DNA from: a virus
Reading direction: 5' to 3' (one strand)
Virus record (IMG/VR): IMGVR_UViG_3300009703_000110
Location: 1 to 23,381 of that record
DNA: 23,381 nucleotides
Position 1 is the stretch's first letter. The number at the start of each line of letters is the position of its first letter. The position numbers and the translations under genes were made by a program. Positions 6,900 through 15,230 of this stretch are shown here, one piece after another. The notes beneath the pieces are model-generated. The model had not been told where the DNA came from. It did not search any database and saw only the letters and a program-made list of their open reading frames with translations.

Positions 6900-7274
6900 T
6901 CAATGCTTTGTTTCGCTTATTACTTCTTCAAATAATTCTGATTCACAACTCTTACATACGTGATCATCTTTATCATGTCTTAACATATCGGTTATATCTT
7001 TAGATATATCTAATCTTTTAAACAACACACCTCTCTTGTGTAGGTTGTGAATAATATTTCCAAATAATTCTATGGATAAATCTTCATCAACCATACGTGT
7101 CATCTCAAACATTTGAATAATACTCATGCAGAATACTTGAGAAGGTTGAAACCCTTCCTTCTTTGCAAGTCTAGATGTTCCAACTCTTAACAAGTCAACA
7201 GTCTTCTTGCGTATCCTATCGCTTAATTGCTCACTAATTTCTTGTGAATTACTTTTAATTTTAGCTTTCTTCAT
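6900..7274 (-). CDS. Hypothetical helical protein
   Basis: A 124-residue, mostly helical, charged protein that I do not recognise. The N-terminus is basic (MKKAKIKSNSQ) and the C-terminus holds a single Cys pair (CKSC, about 112-115), half of a zinc site that could be completed in a dimer. It starts in an ATGA overlap with the preceding winged-helix gene, so the two are co-translated. It is the last gene of the long leftward operon before the integrase. Confidence 0.75.
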   Translation of the reverse strand: MKKAKIKSNSQEISEQLSDRIRKKTVDLLRVGTSRLAKKEGFQPSQVFCMSIIQMFEMTRMVDEDLSIELFGNIIHNLHKRGVLFKRLDISKDITDMLRHDKDDHVCKSCESELFEEVISETKH

Positions 7275-7783
7275 ATGATACTCCTAACATAATTTAAACC
7301 TTTGTCTGTTAGTTTGTAGACAAACACACCCTTGCGTCCATCAACTTCTTGCTTCTCTCTTTCAACCATGTTGCTGTTGCTTGACTTGTATATCTCAGCC
7401 ATCACTTCCAACATGTCTATATCCTTGTTGTCTTTCTTCAACAAGTGATGAATAGATTTAGCTGTTCGTTTCAATACACCTTTCTTCTGCCACAGATTAA
7501 ACAACACCATGTCTGTCACAGCATTGAAAGGTTTCTGACTTTCATTTGCTAACCAACTCCTAGTGTCTGGATCAATGGTAGATTTCTTGTATGCTTCTTG
7601 TTTTGGTTTCGTCTTACTTGGTTTGGATATCGAAGCCTCTGGCTTCGAATCCAAAGATTTCTTTGGGATAAAACTCATTTGCGTTTCTTCGTAAGACAAC
7701 ACAATCTTCTTTGCTTTACTTACTGATAGATAACCCTCATCTATCAATACTTGTAATGCTTTATTCACTTTACTTTTAGGCAT
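7271..7783 (-). CDS. Probable winged-helix DNA-binding protein
   Basis: A 170-residue protein. The first 30 residues (KVNKALQVLIDEGYLSVSKAKKIVL) read like the recognition helix and wing of a winged-HTH. The middle (about 45-75) is a Lys/Ser/Pro-rich linker. Residues about 80-170 look like a second winged-helix (LFNLWQKKGVLKRTAKSIHHLLKK, ending VFVYKLTDKGLNYVRSII). A regulatory or replication-accessory role is plausible; the family is not identified. GGAGG lies 7 bases before the ATG and the start overlaps the upstream gene by 8 bases. Confidence 0.7.
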   Translation of the reverse strand: MPKSKVNKALQVLIDEGYLSVSKAKKIVLSYEETQMSFIPKKSLDSKPEASISKPSKTKPKQEAYKKSTIDPDTRSWLANESQKPFNAVTDMVLFNLWQKKGVLKRTAKSIHHLLKKDNKDIDMLEVMAEIYKSSNSNMVEREKQEVDGRKGVFVYKLTDKGLNYVRSII

Positions 7784-8291
7784 TGTATACCTCCTCTATA
7801 AATTTAGGTTTGTTAATGTTTGTCCACTTGTGCATGTTTGTTTTTGCATAAGTGTAGTATCGTTTATAACCCATGATAGTATCATCAAGAGTTCCACCGT
7901 CTTGTTTGTATTCATCTGGCATACATTGTGGTGGTGTTGTAAAATCAAATTGTGGAAAAGAATTTACAATTTTATCTGACAATGCAACAACTGATATCTC
8001 ACACAATGCGTCAATACCTTTGTGTGCTGTTCCGAATCTGCTGTGCCATTGATTAGATAAACCCATGCCATGAGATACTGCCCACTCAAAGTTTGATACA
8101 GAATCTCCAACCCATATAGTCATTGGGTGTTTCTCGTATGCTGGTTTGTATGGAGCTTGTTCATGTAGTCCATGTCTATGTAATGCTGTCGAACACATCT
8201 GTGCTACTTCAACAATTAGTTTACCTACATGCTTATCTCCATAGAAAGATGAAGCACGTAAAGGATCTTTGTCCAAGAAAAATATATTCAT
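7776..8291 (-). CDS. Conserved phage protein, possibly pyrimidine-dimer-glycosylase-like
   Basis: A 171-residue protein. It has a recognisable series of blocks: MNIFFLDKDPLRASSFYGDKHVGKLIVEVAQM (1-32, in parts), HPMTIWVGDSVSNFEW (55-70), a His-rich middle, TPPQCMPDEYK (119-129) and YKRYY with a later KW (142-156). Similar proteins are common in marine phages and resemble the T4 endonuclease V/pyrimidine dimer DNA glycosylase group in the N-terminal DKHVGK/Q block. I am fairly sure it is a real conserved gene and only moderately sure of the repair role. The 57 bases upstream hold no gene. Confidence 0.75.
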   Translation of the reverse strand: MNIFFLDKDPLRASSFYGDKHVGKLIVEVAQMCSTALHRHGLHEQAPYKPAYEKHPMTIWVGDSVSNFEWAVSHGMGLSNQWHSRFGTAHKGIDALCEISVVALSDKIVNSFPQFDFTTPPQCMPDEYKQDGGTLDDTIMGYKRYYTYAKTNMHKWTNINKPKFIEEVYNA

Positions 8292-8348
8292 AATTAACTC
8301 TCATCAGTTAGTTTGTTTATGTGCAACCATATGTAATCTGTTTTCTTT

Positions 8349-8756
8349 TCAGAATACTTTCGTAGTCTTAAGAACACCAGAATCTTGGTCATTAGTTTTA
8401 CCATCATTACCCCCTTGTATTTGATGTGATAATTTATTACCTCTACGCAACCAATCTGGAATAAACATATTGTTTGTGTAGTCTTTAAAACTTGGTATCC
8501 TACCTAAATCTTCGAACACATGTTGTTCTCCAATGTATCTGGTAGGTATTTCTTTTCCGTCTGAGTTTGTAATAGTAGTTCCAAATTCTTTTTCAAGCAG
8601 GAATATACCCTCACTATGATGTCGTAAACTTCTGTGCCTAAAGTCAGCAACCATAGATTTACTTTCATCAAACCATTTGTGTAAAGGCAGATAATCTTCT
8701 GCCTTTCCACCATATTTTTTAGCACTAGATTTTGCATGTTCAATTGGGTGTGCCAT
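8349..8756 (-). CDS. DUF6915-like protein
   Basis: A protein of 135 residues from the chosen ATG at 8756 (MAHPIEHAKSSAKKYGGK). Hallmarks I associate with the DUF6915 family are the MAHP N-terminus with a following His, EDYLPLHKWFDESK, ADFRHRSLRHHSEGIF and YIGEQHVFEDLGRIPSF. The clustered His residues (RHRSLRHHSEG) suggest metal or nucleic-acid contact, but the function is unknown. A GTG 15 bases further upstream is open too; I prefer the ATG because it begins exactly at the conserved MAHP and lies 1 base after the stop of the preceding gene, which suits coupling. No Shine-Dalgarno is visible. Confidence 0.8.
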   Translation of the reverse strand: MAHPIEHAKSSAKKYGGKAEDYLPLHKWFDESKSMVADFRHRSLRHHSEGIFLLEKEFGTTITNSDGKEIPTRYIGEQHVFEDLGRIPSFKDYTNNMFIPDWLRRGNKLSHQIQGGNDGKTNDQDSGVLKTTKVF

Positions 8757-8757
8757 G

Positions 8758-9288
8758 TTAATAACTAGCACTATCAGATTCAGTTGTTGTCACGTTCCAA
8801 TCATGAACTGCCTCTATATATTTGCCTTCAGAGTTCCAACTAAATCTACCTGAACTACCATCATTGATTTCCCAACCACCAAAAGATAACGACAACATTT
8901 CATAACAAATATCTTTAAGTATTTCTTCATAAGACTTGTGAAATTCATTACATTCAGCCATAGAATTCTTTGCGTCTTCCCAATGTGGAGCAATATATCT
9001 AGGATCACTCTCATCATAACTACTATGAGAAACAAATTTTAAGTAGTCTGGTGGATAATGTGATTTGTCTTTACCATCTTTCGAAAAGATAATATCAACA
9101 TCATTAATCTCTCCATCATCACCATACCCATTATAGCTTACGTTAAATTTTAAAATACCATGTGCTTTCAACCAATTCTTAAAGGTATCCATACCACTTC
9201 TTAATACCTCATCAGTGCTTAATTGTTGCTCTTGTATTTTCTTCATTATCTTTTCTGTATCAAAGCCTTTCACTTCTATAGGTGACAT
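8758..9288 (-). CDS. DUF6878-like protein
   Basis: A 176-residue acidic protein. The diagnostic block is GGWEINDGSSGRF at about 137-149. It is preceded by an NVSYNGYGDDGEI region (49-61), the pattern of DUF6878-type proteins. These tend to occur with DUF6915-like genes and with AAA/VWA pairs in phage and bacterial accessory regions, as here; that association is from memory. The function is unknown. AAGGAG sits before the ATG. A 73-residue frame inside it in another phase is a shadow. Confidence 0.78.
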   Translation of the reverse strand: MSPIEVKGFDTEKIMKKIQEQQLSTDEVLRSGMDTFKNWLKAHGILKFNVSYNGYGDDGEINDVDIIFSKDGKDKSHYPPDYLKFVSHSSYDESDPRYIAPHWEDAKNSMAECNEFHKSYEEILKDICYEMLSLSFGGWEINDGSSGRFSWNSEGKYIEAVHDWNVTTTESDSASY

Positions 9289-9291
9289 AAC

Positions 9292-9732
9292 TTACTCCTT
9301 TATCTTTCTGTAATGTGACATGTCTGGGTCGAATACAATTCCGTCTTGAACACATTCTCGTATCCACTTTCTAAACCCATAATAGTCACCTTTGTTTATA
9401 ACTATTGCACGACTATCAAAACTTGTAATGAAATTACCAAATACTTCTTCAACAATTTCATTTATCTGCATTTCATGTGCATCTACTTTAGGTCTTGGAC
9501 GTGCAATCTTCTTCTTGTTCTTTGCAGGTTTCTGCATATATGATGGTAGGTAATCATCTTCTACAACCTCATCTGGATTGTATAAGAATCCATCAAGTCC
9601 ATCATTAAACAAGTCGTCTTGTGGTGTTGACCACCCATCATCTACAGTTTCTTCAGGTGTTTCATTACCCATAAGTTTATCCAACTGAGAATCAGCGATA
9701 GTATCTTCTATGTCTTTCTTATCTTCTGCCAT
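9292..9732 (-). CDS. Acidic hypothetical protein
   Basis: A 146-residue protein. The first 70 residues are strongly acidic and probably disordered (EDTIADSQLDKLMGNETPEE, then DDGWSTPQDDLF). A basic linker follows (KPAKNKKKIARPRPK, about 67-82), then a folded-looking C-terminal part of about 60 residues (VEEVFGNFITSF, GDYYGFRKWIRECVQDG). The layout suggests an adaptor or DNA-mimic-like tail attached to a small domain, but I do not recognise it. AGGAGG precedes the ATG. Confidence 0.75.
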   Translation of the reverse strand: MAEDKKDIEDTIADSQLDKLMGNETPEETVDDGWSTPQDDLFNDGLDGFLYNPDEVVEDDYLPSYMQKPAKNKKKIARPRPKVDAHEMQINEIVEEVFGNFITSFDSRAIVINKGDYYGFRKWIRECVQDGIVFDPDMSHYRKIKE

Positions 9733-9740
9733 GTTTCCTC

Positions 9741-10418
9741 CTACGCAAAATCAAACATAGAATCTAATCGTTCAAAAGTTTCCTCTTGTTCAATTCTATC
9801 CTTGTCTATTAGTTTTCTATCAACTTCCCACAATGGAAAGATAATATTCTCTACATACAAATCGCCATAACTTCTCTGCTCTTTGTATGCTTGTCCGTAT
9901 CCAAAACCTTGACGTGAAAATGTTTGAAAACTTTCCACTTTATCAACAGATTTAGGATTGCGAATTTGTTCAGCAACAATCTCGTTGTCTTTGTTATGAG
10001 GATTAACTTGTCTAAACCTTAACTTAACCTCATCTTCATCTTCATTTTTTTCTGCTGGTATTTCATCAACAAATTCATACCATTCAGATTGTTCTAATGT
10101 AGTCGCACATAAAGTTCCAACTGGTATACCTCTCATATTTATATCAGTAGTTTTTGTGCGTGGAAAATGCACAGTCTGTGGGTTTATATCATCACTTTGT
10201 TTTTCTGTGCTTCCCCAACCATTAGCAACGCATGAATAAGCAACAGTTCTTGATTGCTTACCATACCCCCAATTAGCAACATTACCTATGACAGATAAAA
10301 GTTTTACAACTCTACCATTGTATAACTTTGCACTCGTGCCTATAGGAAAATGTTTCCAATTAAATATTGGTCGTTCCTTTACGACCACTATCGTATTTAG
10401 TTTTTCTTTTGAGGACAT
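9741..10418 (-). CDS. Hypothetical protein of the AAA/VWA operon
   Basis: A 225-residue, mixed alpha/beta protein rich in aromatic residues and strands (FPIGTSAKLYNGRVVKLLSVIG, NWGYGKQSRTVAYSC). It has an acidic loop (about 122-130), and a C-terminal segment ending in acidic helices. I see no catalytic motif. Located two genes after the VWA gene, it could be a substrate or partner of that system (inference). AGGAG lies about 9 bases before the ATG. Its start overlaps the end of a 69-residue gene by 59 bases. Confidence 0.75.
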   Translation of the reverse strand: MSSKEKLNTIVVVKERPIFNWKHFPIGTSAKLYNGRVVKLLSVIGNVANWGYGKQSRTVAYSCVANGWGSTEKQSDDINPQTVHFPRTKTTDINMRGIPVGTLCATTLEQSEWYEFVDEIPAEKNEDEDEVKLRFRQVNPHNKDNEIVAEQIRNPKSVDKVESFQTFSRQGFGYGQAYKEQRSYGDLYVENIIFPLWEVDRKLIDKDRIEQEETFERLDSMFDFA

Positions 10419-10569
10419 ATATAATTACTCCTATTAGTTTCTTATTTGTTTTGCTTATGTGCAACTCATCTGCAATAAGCATTACCTCTCTCCAAAATCT
10501 AGGATTCATGTTGCCATGTTCCACTGTCCAAGAAAGAGGTATTGTAAAATGTCTATACTCTTTAATCAT
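10360..10569 (-). CDS. Small basic hypothetical protein
   Basis: A 69-residue protein starting in an ATGA overlap with the stop of the VWA gene, filling a stretch otherwise without a gene. It is basic and has a Trp-rich first half (FTIPLSWTVEHGNMNPRFWR), a helix, then a hydrophobic strand (LIGVIIYVLKRK). It overlaps the next gene by 59 bases in another frame, which is more than usual. The coupled start is the main reason to believe it. A plus-strand frame over the same place is a shadow. Confidence 0.5.
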   Translation of the reverse strand: MIKEYRHFTIPLSWTVEHGNMNPRFWREVMLIADELHISKTNKKLIGVIIYVLKRKTKYDSGRKGTTNI

Positions 10570-12476
10570 CTAACTGCTCTCAAGTTTGGTTTGATTAAAT
10601 CAGCATTGTCAATTACAAATCTTTCTCCAAGTAATCGTTTAGCTAACTTGTCCATGACTGACTTCGATAGTTCTTCAATATCTCTAACGACTACATAGTC
10701 TGGGTAAAATCTTTTAACTGCATTAGAATTGATACCAATACCCATAATATCTATTCCTTTACTAACTGCATATGCAACTACATTACGTAGCCACTTATCG
10801 CTAGTTTCTGTTGAGTGACCATGATGTTGTGGATATCCGTCTGATAACACAATCATAACTTTTCTCCTCTCTTGTCTTTCAAGTAATCTTTCGGTAGCAA
10901 CAAGCACTGAACAACCATCTGCATTACAACTACCATGATTACTAGCAACCCGAAGCATGTTGCCAAGTGAACGTCTTGAATCATTCATTCGGTCATCAAA
11001 TGATTTGTAAACATATGTATCTATTGGTTGTGTTCTTCCAAACTCTCTACGATATGTCCTGTCTACAGCTTTATTATCTTCTTCGTTGTAATTACTACCT
11101 GTAGCAAATCCTATTATCTCAAGACTACAACCACACTTGTAAATTGATTCACATAAAGCGATACATGATTGCATTGCTAATCTCATCTTATCTCCACCCA
11201 TACTTCCTGAATGATCGACAACAACAGACACAGCAGTATCAAGTTCAGCAACATCTTCTTTAATTTTGTATACATTTGGTATGCCTTGATATGCAGACAC
11301 AAGTCTTTTACTATCAAGTCGTCCAACCTCATGTCCACTTTCCCAACCTCTCATTTGTTGGCTCATCAATGCTCTCTCAAGTTTTCTTCTCATAACACCC
11401 ATTGTATTACCAAGCATGTTGAATACTTTCTTGTATTTACTATCGCCATCTCCATGTGCCATAGTCAATCCATATGTTTCATCATCACCATAATGATTGA
11501 CATACTTATTAGGTTTGTCTGTTGCATGATGAATCTTATCTGAATTTTTGCTTTGAACAGTAAAGACATTTGTATCATACTCTACTGAATGTCCTTTCCA
11601 ATCTTTGATACCTAGTTCCTTTTGTATATCAAGTGTTGGATCGATTGGATTTTTTGACATACCACTAGCATTGATACTAGAAGCATGCTTTCCTGAATGA
11701 TTCTTAAAATCTTTACTGTGTTCTTCAGCATCTTTGCCGTCTTTACCTGAAGCTTTTGCTGAACCACTAGCGTTGCCACCTAAATCCTCGCCAGAAATCA
11801 TAGCGTTAACAACCTCTTTAGGTAGTTCTTGTTCGCCACTTTCTTTACGAATCATGTTAGCAATACTAATTGCACAAGTGACCATGTCTTTGGTATCACG
11901 CATACCATCAACCATATCAACCCAGTTCTCTACCTTATCTCGTATTTCTTTAGGCACAGTATCAAGACACTTGTCATTGTTTGAATCATAACCAAGACGT
12001 TGCCTACCTTCCCATGTCACAGCAACAGCTCCAACCTTTGCAATGTCGTCAGCAATAGTATTATCTTTCTCATACATTTTTAAATACCCATCATTGACTG
12101 CCTTTGCTGTTGTTTGTAGGTTGTATTTACTACCTGCATATTCATCATTGATAAGACGTTCTATTCTAACATCTTCCAATGCGTTCATAAGTGCAGGTAG
12201 TTGAGTATCTCCACAATCAATGGCTTGTTTGATTGCATTAACCCATATTTTTCTTTCGGTATGTCTAATATGTCCAGCCTCATGGTCAACATATCCTCTA
12301 CCAATAGATACTTGTCGTTCAGTAAGTTCTTTTGTTTGGTCTAATGCAGGTAGTTGTATCGTGCTACCATCAGTCTTTGCATCAGTGCCACGAAACACGA
12401 CATTGATGTCGTGCTTCTTTCCAAAAGTTTTCGCAGCAGCTACACATGACTGCTCAAAGACGTGAGTTTTTACCAT
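10566..12476 (-). CDS. CobT-like VWA protein with metallopeptidase-like N-terminus
   Basis: A 636-residue protein. Residues 64-70 read DHEAGHI, an HExxH zinc motif, followed about 35 residues later by NALEDVRIERLINDEY (98-113), the third-ligand pattern of gluzincin-like domains. This matches the putative metallopeptidase domain seen before VWA domains. Residues about 225-275 are a Ser/Gly/Lys-rich linker. Residues about 415-600 form a VWA domain with an intact MIDAS: DHSGSM at 421-426, a Thr/Asp region near 520 and SDGYP at 545-549. The C-terminal part resembles the cobaltochelatase CobT VWA. Paired with the AAA+ protein encoded 3 bases upstream it should form a MoxR-VWA remodelling machine. 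No CobN-like subunit is seen, so cobalt insertion is unlikely. The substrate is unknown. Confidence 0.87.
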   Translation of the reverse strand: MVKTHVFEQSCVAAAKTFGKKHDINVVFRGTDAKTDGSTIQLPALDQTKELTERQVSIGRGYVDHEAGHIRHTERKIWVNAIKQAIDCGDTQLPALMNALEDVRIERLINDEYAGSKYNLQTTAKAVNDGYLKMYEKDNTIADDIAKVGAVAVTWEGRQRLGYDSNNDKCLDTVPKEIRDKVENWVDMVDGMRDTKDMVTCAISIANMIRKESGEQELPKEVVNAMISGEDLGGNASGSAKASGKDGKDAEEHSKDFKNHSGKHASSINASGMSKNPIDPTLDIQKELGIKDWKGHSVEYDTNVFTVQSKNSDKIHHATDKPNKYVNHYGDDETYGLTMAHGDGDSKYKKVFNMLGNTMGVMRRKLERALMSQQMRGWESGHEVGRLDSKRLVSAYQGIPNVYKIKEDVAELDTAVSVVVDHSGSMGGDKMRLAMQSCIALCESIYKCGCSLEIIGFATGSNYNEEDNKAVDRTYRREFGRTQPIDTYVYKSFDDRMNDSRRSLGNMLRVASNHGSCNADGCSVLVATERLLERQERRKVMIVLSDGYPQHHGHSTETSDKWLRNVVAYAVSKGIDIMGIGINSNAVKRFYPDYVVVRDIEELSKSVMDKLAKRLLGERFVIDNADLIKPNLRAVR

Positions 12477-12479
12477 ATA

Positions 12480-14570
12480 TTAATCCTCGTATTTAAATTT
12501 AAGTGGTTGACCACCCTTCGTGTCGAATACACGTTGAGCAATTTCAGATATGTTCTGAAAATCTTGATGATTACATCTGTTCAATATTGATTTGGTAATC
12601 GCAAATGAAAGTGTGTAATTGAGATTGTTTTCGAAGATGGGTTTGAAGTATGTAATCATACTTGCACATGACAACAAACCTCTTACAGATATTGTCATAT
12701 ATATTGTTCCATTTCTAAATGCTTCTCTTACCTCTTGTGCAAACTTAACCAACTGTTTAGCTAACTCATTGTCTAATGTTGGGTTAGCACGAACAATTAA
12801 TCCACTCTCTTGTTCTTGTGATAGATATGGAACATGAGTAAACACATTGAATCTATCTAGGAAAGCAAGTGATTGATGTCTTGCCCCTTGATAACTTCCT
12901 GTTTCATCTCCTTGACCTTTTGTATTTGCAGTAGCAAAGATTCTGAACAATGGGTTTGGCTCTATGAATCTATCTCCATCTTCAAGCACAGTAAATCCTT
13001 TGTTCTCCAATGCTCGTTGCAATACATATGCAACGTCTGGTCTAACAAAATCTATCTCGTCCAGGCACAGCACACATGCTTGTCTTACAGCTTGAGGAAT
13101 AATACCATCAATGAATTTGGATACTGTGTTGCCACCCTCATTATGTAATACCTCTCTACCAACCAAGTCTAATCTTGTTATCTCACTATCGAAGTTAACT
13201 CGCTTGAAAGGATATCCAAGTCTTGCACAAACTTGTTCAATAAGTGTTGTCTTACCTGTTCCAGTATGTCCAGATAGAAAACCTTTTTGATTATGTAAGA
13301 TACAATACAATACATCTGATAATAGATTGCCACGAAACACATAGTTAGGATCTATTTCAGGCACATCTGTATTAGGTTTCTTCCATTTTAATACAGGCAC
13401 TTCGTAATCAAATGCTTTTATTTTCTTACCATCAGGTGTTTTGAATATATCCATTGCACTTTGCTTTACAATCTCACATTCAATGTCGTCTGGTTTCGTT
13501 TTATTTTTTCCAGCAAGGGTAGCATCTGAGGTTTTCGATACTATTGCTGTTGGAAAACTTGGCTGCATTTGCTTGTGCTGTGCTTTACTCAATTCGCTTT
13601 TAAGTTCAGCAATCTCCTCGTCTTTCTCCACAACACTCTTCGCTGCCAACTTTGTATCAGTAAACATTTCCTCAATGGTTGTCTTTGCTCCAATGGATTG
13701 CAAAACTTGGTCAACCATTTCTTGTTGCTGTTTTGTTATGCCAATGTCAGGTGTTGTTGCATCAGTGTCCGAAGTCGTTGCAACCAGATGTTCTGGTTGT
13801 TCAACAGAATAATCAACACCAAGTGTATGTAGTATTGCTTTTACAAACTCATCAAATTGTGGATCACAAGGTATCTCGTTTGTGTAGTCAGGTATCTTAC
13901 CTTCTGTAAGTTTAGATTTGACTAATGCTTGTAATCCTACGAGCCTATTTTCTTCTTCATATGTTGAGGCAAATGCTTTCATAACATCTGCAACAAATGA
14001 TTCTTCACAAATACCTACCTCTTTGGATACACAATGTGACATGACTGTATCAAATACTGCCATGAGTTCCTCAAGATTTAGGTCAAGTGTTGAACGCCTT
14101 CTTTCTTCTGGATTCATACTTACTCCTGTTGTAGTCGTTGGTTTATCCGATAGAAGTTCCGACTTTAAACTTTCTATGTATTTACTCTGTGTAGATGGAA
14201 CACCCAAGTCGTATCCATGTCTACTCTTTGAGTTCATTCGTGAACGCATTGGAAAAGCAATGCAGTTCATTATGTTTTCAAATCTGTCGTTGGGAGATGC
14301 GTGTTTACCTTTGATATCACAAAGATAAAGCAATGCGTCTGTGTGTAGTCTGTCCCTTATCCATGCCCATGTAAACTTTACACCACTGTAATTGTCTACA
14401 AGCATAGCAGGATTATCTTGTATCTCCTTCAAGGCATCACCTTGTGTAGCTATATTTACGTCTATCTCAACAACCTCGTTTGCTAACTTTCTCAAGTCTT
14501 GTCGCATATCATCAAACGATTTTGATAATGCTTCACGAAGTCGTTGATAAAACTTATGTGTTTTGTCCAT
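12480..14570 (-). CDS. CobS/MoxR-like AAA+ ATPase with long N-terminal extension
   Basis: A 696-residue protein. The C-terminal 270 residues are a MoxR/CobS-type AAA+ module: Walker A GHTGTGKTT at 434-442, Walker B LCLDEID at 501-507, sensor-1 FATANT at 545-550 and the LDRF arginine-finger region at 571-574, followed by a helical lid. CobS itself is about half this length. The extra roughly 400 N-terminal residues are unassigned. They contain helical stretches, a coiled coil at about 310-335 (VEKDEEIAELKSELSKAQ) and a Thr/Asp-rich linker (265-280). It probably energises the VWA partner encoded next. GGAG lies 8 bases before the ATG and a structured leader of over 350 bases precedes it. Confidence 0.87.
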   Translation of the reverse strand: MDKTHKFYQRLREALSKSFDDMRQDLRKLANEVVEIDVNIATQGDALKEIQDNPAMLVDNYSGVKFTWAWIRDRLHTDALLYLCDIKGKHASPNDRFENIMNCIAFPMRSRMNSKSRHGYDLGVPSTQSKYIESLKSELLSDKPTTTTGVSMNPEERRRSTLDLNLEELMAVFDTVMSHCVSKEVGICEESFVADVMKAFASTYEEENRLVGLQALVKSKLTEGKIPDYTNEIPCDPQFDEFVKAILHTLGVDYSVEQPEHLVATTSDTDATTPDIGITKQQQEMVDQVLQSIGAKTTIEEMFTDTKLAAKSVVEKDEEIAELKSELSKAQHKQMQPSFPTAIVSKTSDATLAGKNKTKPDDIECEIVKQSAMDIFKTPDGKKIKAFDYEVPVLKWKKPNTDVPEIDPNYVFRGNLLSDVLYCILHNQKGFLSGHTGTGKTTLIEQVCARLGYPFKRVNFDSEITRLDLVGREVLHNEGGNTVSKFIDGIIPQAVRQACVLCLDEIDFVRPDVAYVLQRALENKGFTVLEDGDRFIEPNPLFRIFATANTKGQGDETGSYQGARHQSLAFLDRFNVFTHVPYLSQEQESGLIVRANPTLDNELAKQLVKFAQEVREAFRNGTIYMTISVRGLLSCASMITYFKPIFENNLNYTLSFAITKSILNRCNHQDFQNISEIAQRVFDTKGGQPLKFKYED

Positions 14571-14600
14571 AAGATATACTCCGATTGTTGTTGTTGATTT

Positions 14601-14652
14601 TAGGGGTGTGGGATATCACTAGGTAAACCGTTTTAACACACCCCTATATCCC
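14601..14652. repeat. Two crossing inverted repeats (10 bp and 7 bp)
   Basis: The perfect 10-bp stem 14601-14610/14637-14646 and the perfect 7-bp stem 14610-14616/14646-14652 share end bases and interleave. They therefore either alternate, as in a switch, or nearly form a pseudoknot. The element ends about 30 bases upstream of the AAA+ gene start codon on the minus strand. Confidence 0.6.
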
Positions 14653-14702
14653 TTGTCGTTGACAACAACTGTCACTTTACGAAAGGGAAACTTTGATACC
14701 AC

Positions 14703-14744
14703 AGATATTTTTACTTTTTCTTTTAGAAAAAGTATAAAATATCT
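14703..14744. repeat. 18-bp AT-rich hairpin
   Basis: AGATATTTTTACTTTTTC (14703-14720) pairs with the segment ending AAAATATCT at 14744, with one bulged base and a loop of about 5 bases. It is one of the longest stems in the window. There is no U-tract on either side, so a simple terminator is unlikely. Confidence 0.7.
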
Positions 14745-14834
14745 AGTGGATTTTGAAGTCTTGTGTCTATGTGTGATGGGTAGTTTTATCTGCCTACGAT
14801 TTCTCGCACTTCAATGGCACTACCCAAGCCAGTC

Positions 14835-14896
14835 GTTGTTTCTCCCCTGCTAGTCGTGAACAAGATTCTATAGAAATCTTGAACTGTCGAAACAAC
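14835..14896. repeat. Nested stem-loop
   Basis: An outer perfect 8-bp stem, GTTGTTTC/GAAACAAC (14835-14842/14889-14896), encloses an inner 7-bp stem, CAAGATT/AATCTTG (14861-14867/14875-14881). Nested complementarity of this kind is more suggestive of a folded RNA than of a protein-binding palindrome. Confidence 0.6.
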
Positions 14897-14927
14897 TAGA
14901 ATATCCCACAGTTAAGTGGAATCCTTT

Positions 14928-15230
14928 TCATGATTGACCTATCTCGTAAGAGATAAGTTCGATTTGTTTCTCAGCCATACGCAACAGGTAAGCATTGTAT
15001 CTTATCTTATCCTTGTGTGTTTGCATGACAAGTTGTCGTTCTTTTCGTGTGCCTTCAGGTAATTCTGGTTTAATCTTCATGCGTGTGAACATGGTGTTCA
15101 TGTTGTATTTTCTTGCTATGTGCATGAGTTGTAGTGAACATTGTAAACAATGCTCTTGTAGTTGGTCACCAGAAACATCACCCTTGAATCTGTGTGGTGT
15201 GTAGTGTTTTCCACATTTATTGCATGTCAT
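14928..15230 (-). CDS. Small zinc-finger-like protein
   Basis: A protein of 100 residues from the ATG at 15230 (MTCNKCGKHYTPHRFKGD). Two Cys pairs, near residues 3/6 and 28/31, make a probable zinc finger, followed by a long basic helical tail (about 45-100). A GTG 9 bases further upstream is also open. I choose the ATG because AGGGTG stands 6 bases ahead of it. Its first bases overlap the end of the 57-residue membrane gene. The coding sequence carries several short hairpins: TATCTC/GAGATA at 14940-14955, TGAACA/TGTTCA at 15086-15100 and CATTGT/ACAATG at 15139-15152. It is probably a regulatory or nucleic-acid-binding protein; no named family is recognised. Confidence 0.75.
   Translation of the reverse strand: MTCNKCGKHYTPHRFKGDVSGDQLQEHCLQCSLQLMHIARKYNMNTMFTRMKIKPELPEGTRKERQLVMQTHKDKIRYNAYLLRMAEKQIELISYEIGQS

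Larger units (their letters stand above)
14571..14927 (-). other. Structured 357-base leader upstream of the AAA+ gene
   Basis: No gene is convincing here. The stretch holds several inverted repeats: TAGGGGTGTG (14601-14610) with CACACCCCTA (14637-14646); GGGATAT (14610-14616) with ATATCCC (14646-14652), which crosses the first stem; an 18-bp hairpin at 14703-14744; TGGGTAGT (14777-14784) with ACTACCCA (14819-14826); and GTTGTTTC (14835-14842) with GAAACAAC (14889-14896) enclosing a 7-bp hairpin at 14861-14881. As it is transcribed ahead of the AAA+ gene it may be a regulatory leader or processed RNA. Confidence 0.6.

Noticed and set aside
12480-14570. Cobalamin biosynthesis role for the CobS/CobT-like pair
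   Set aside because: No CobN-like chelatase subunit or other pathway gene is present; the resemblance is to the AAA+ and VWA folds only.
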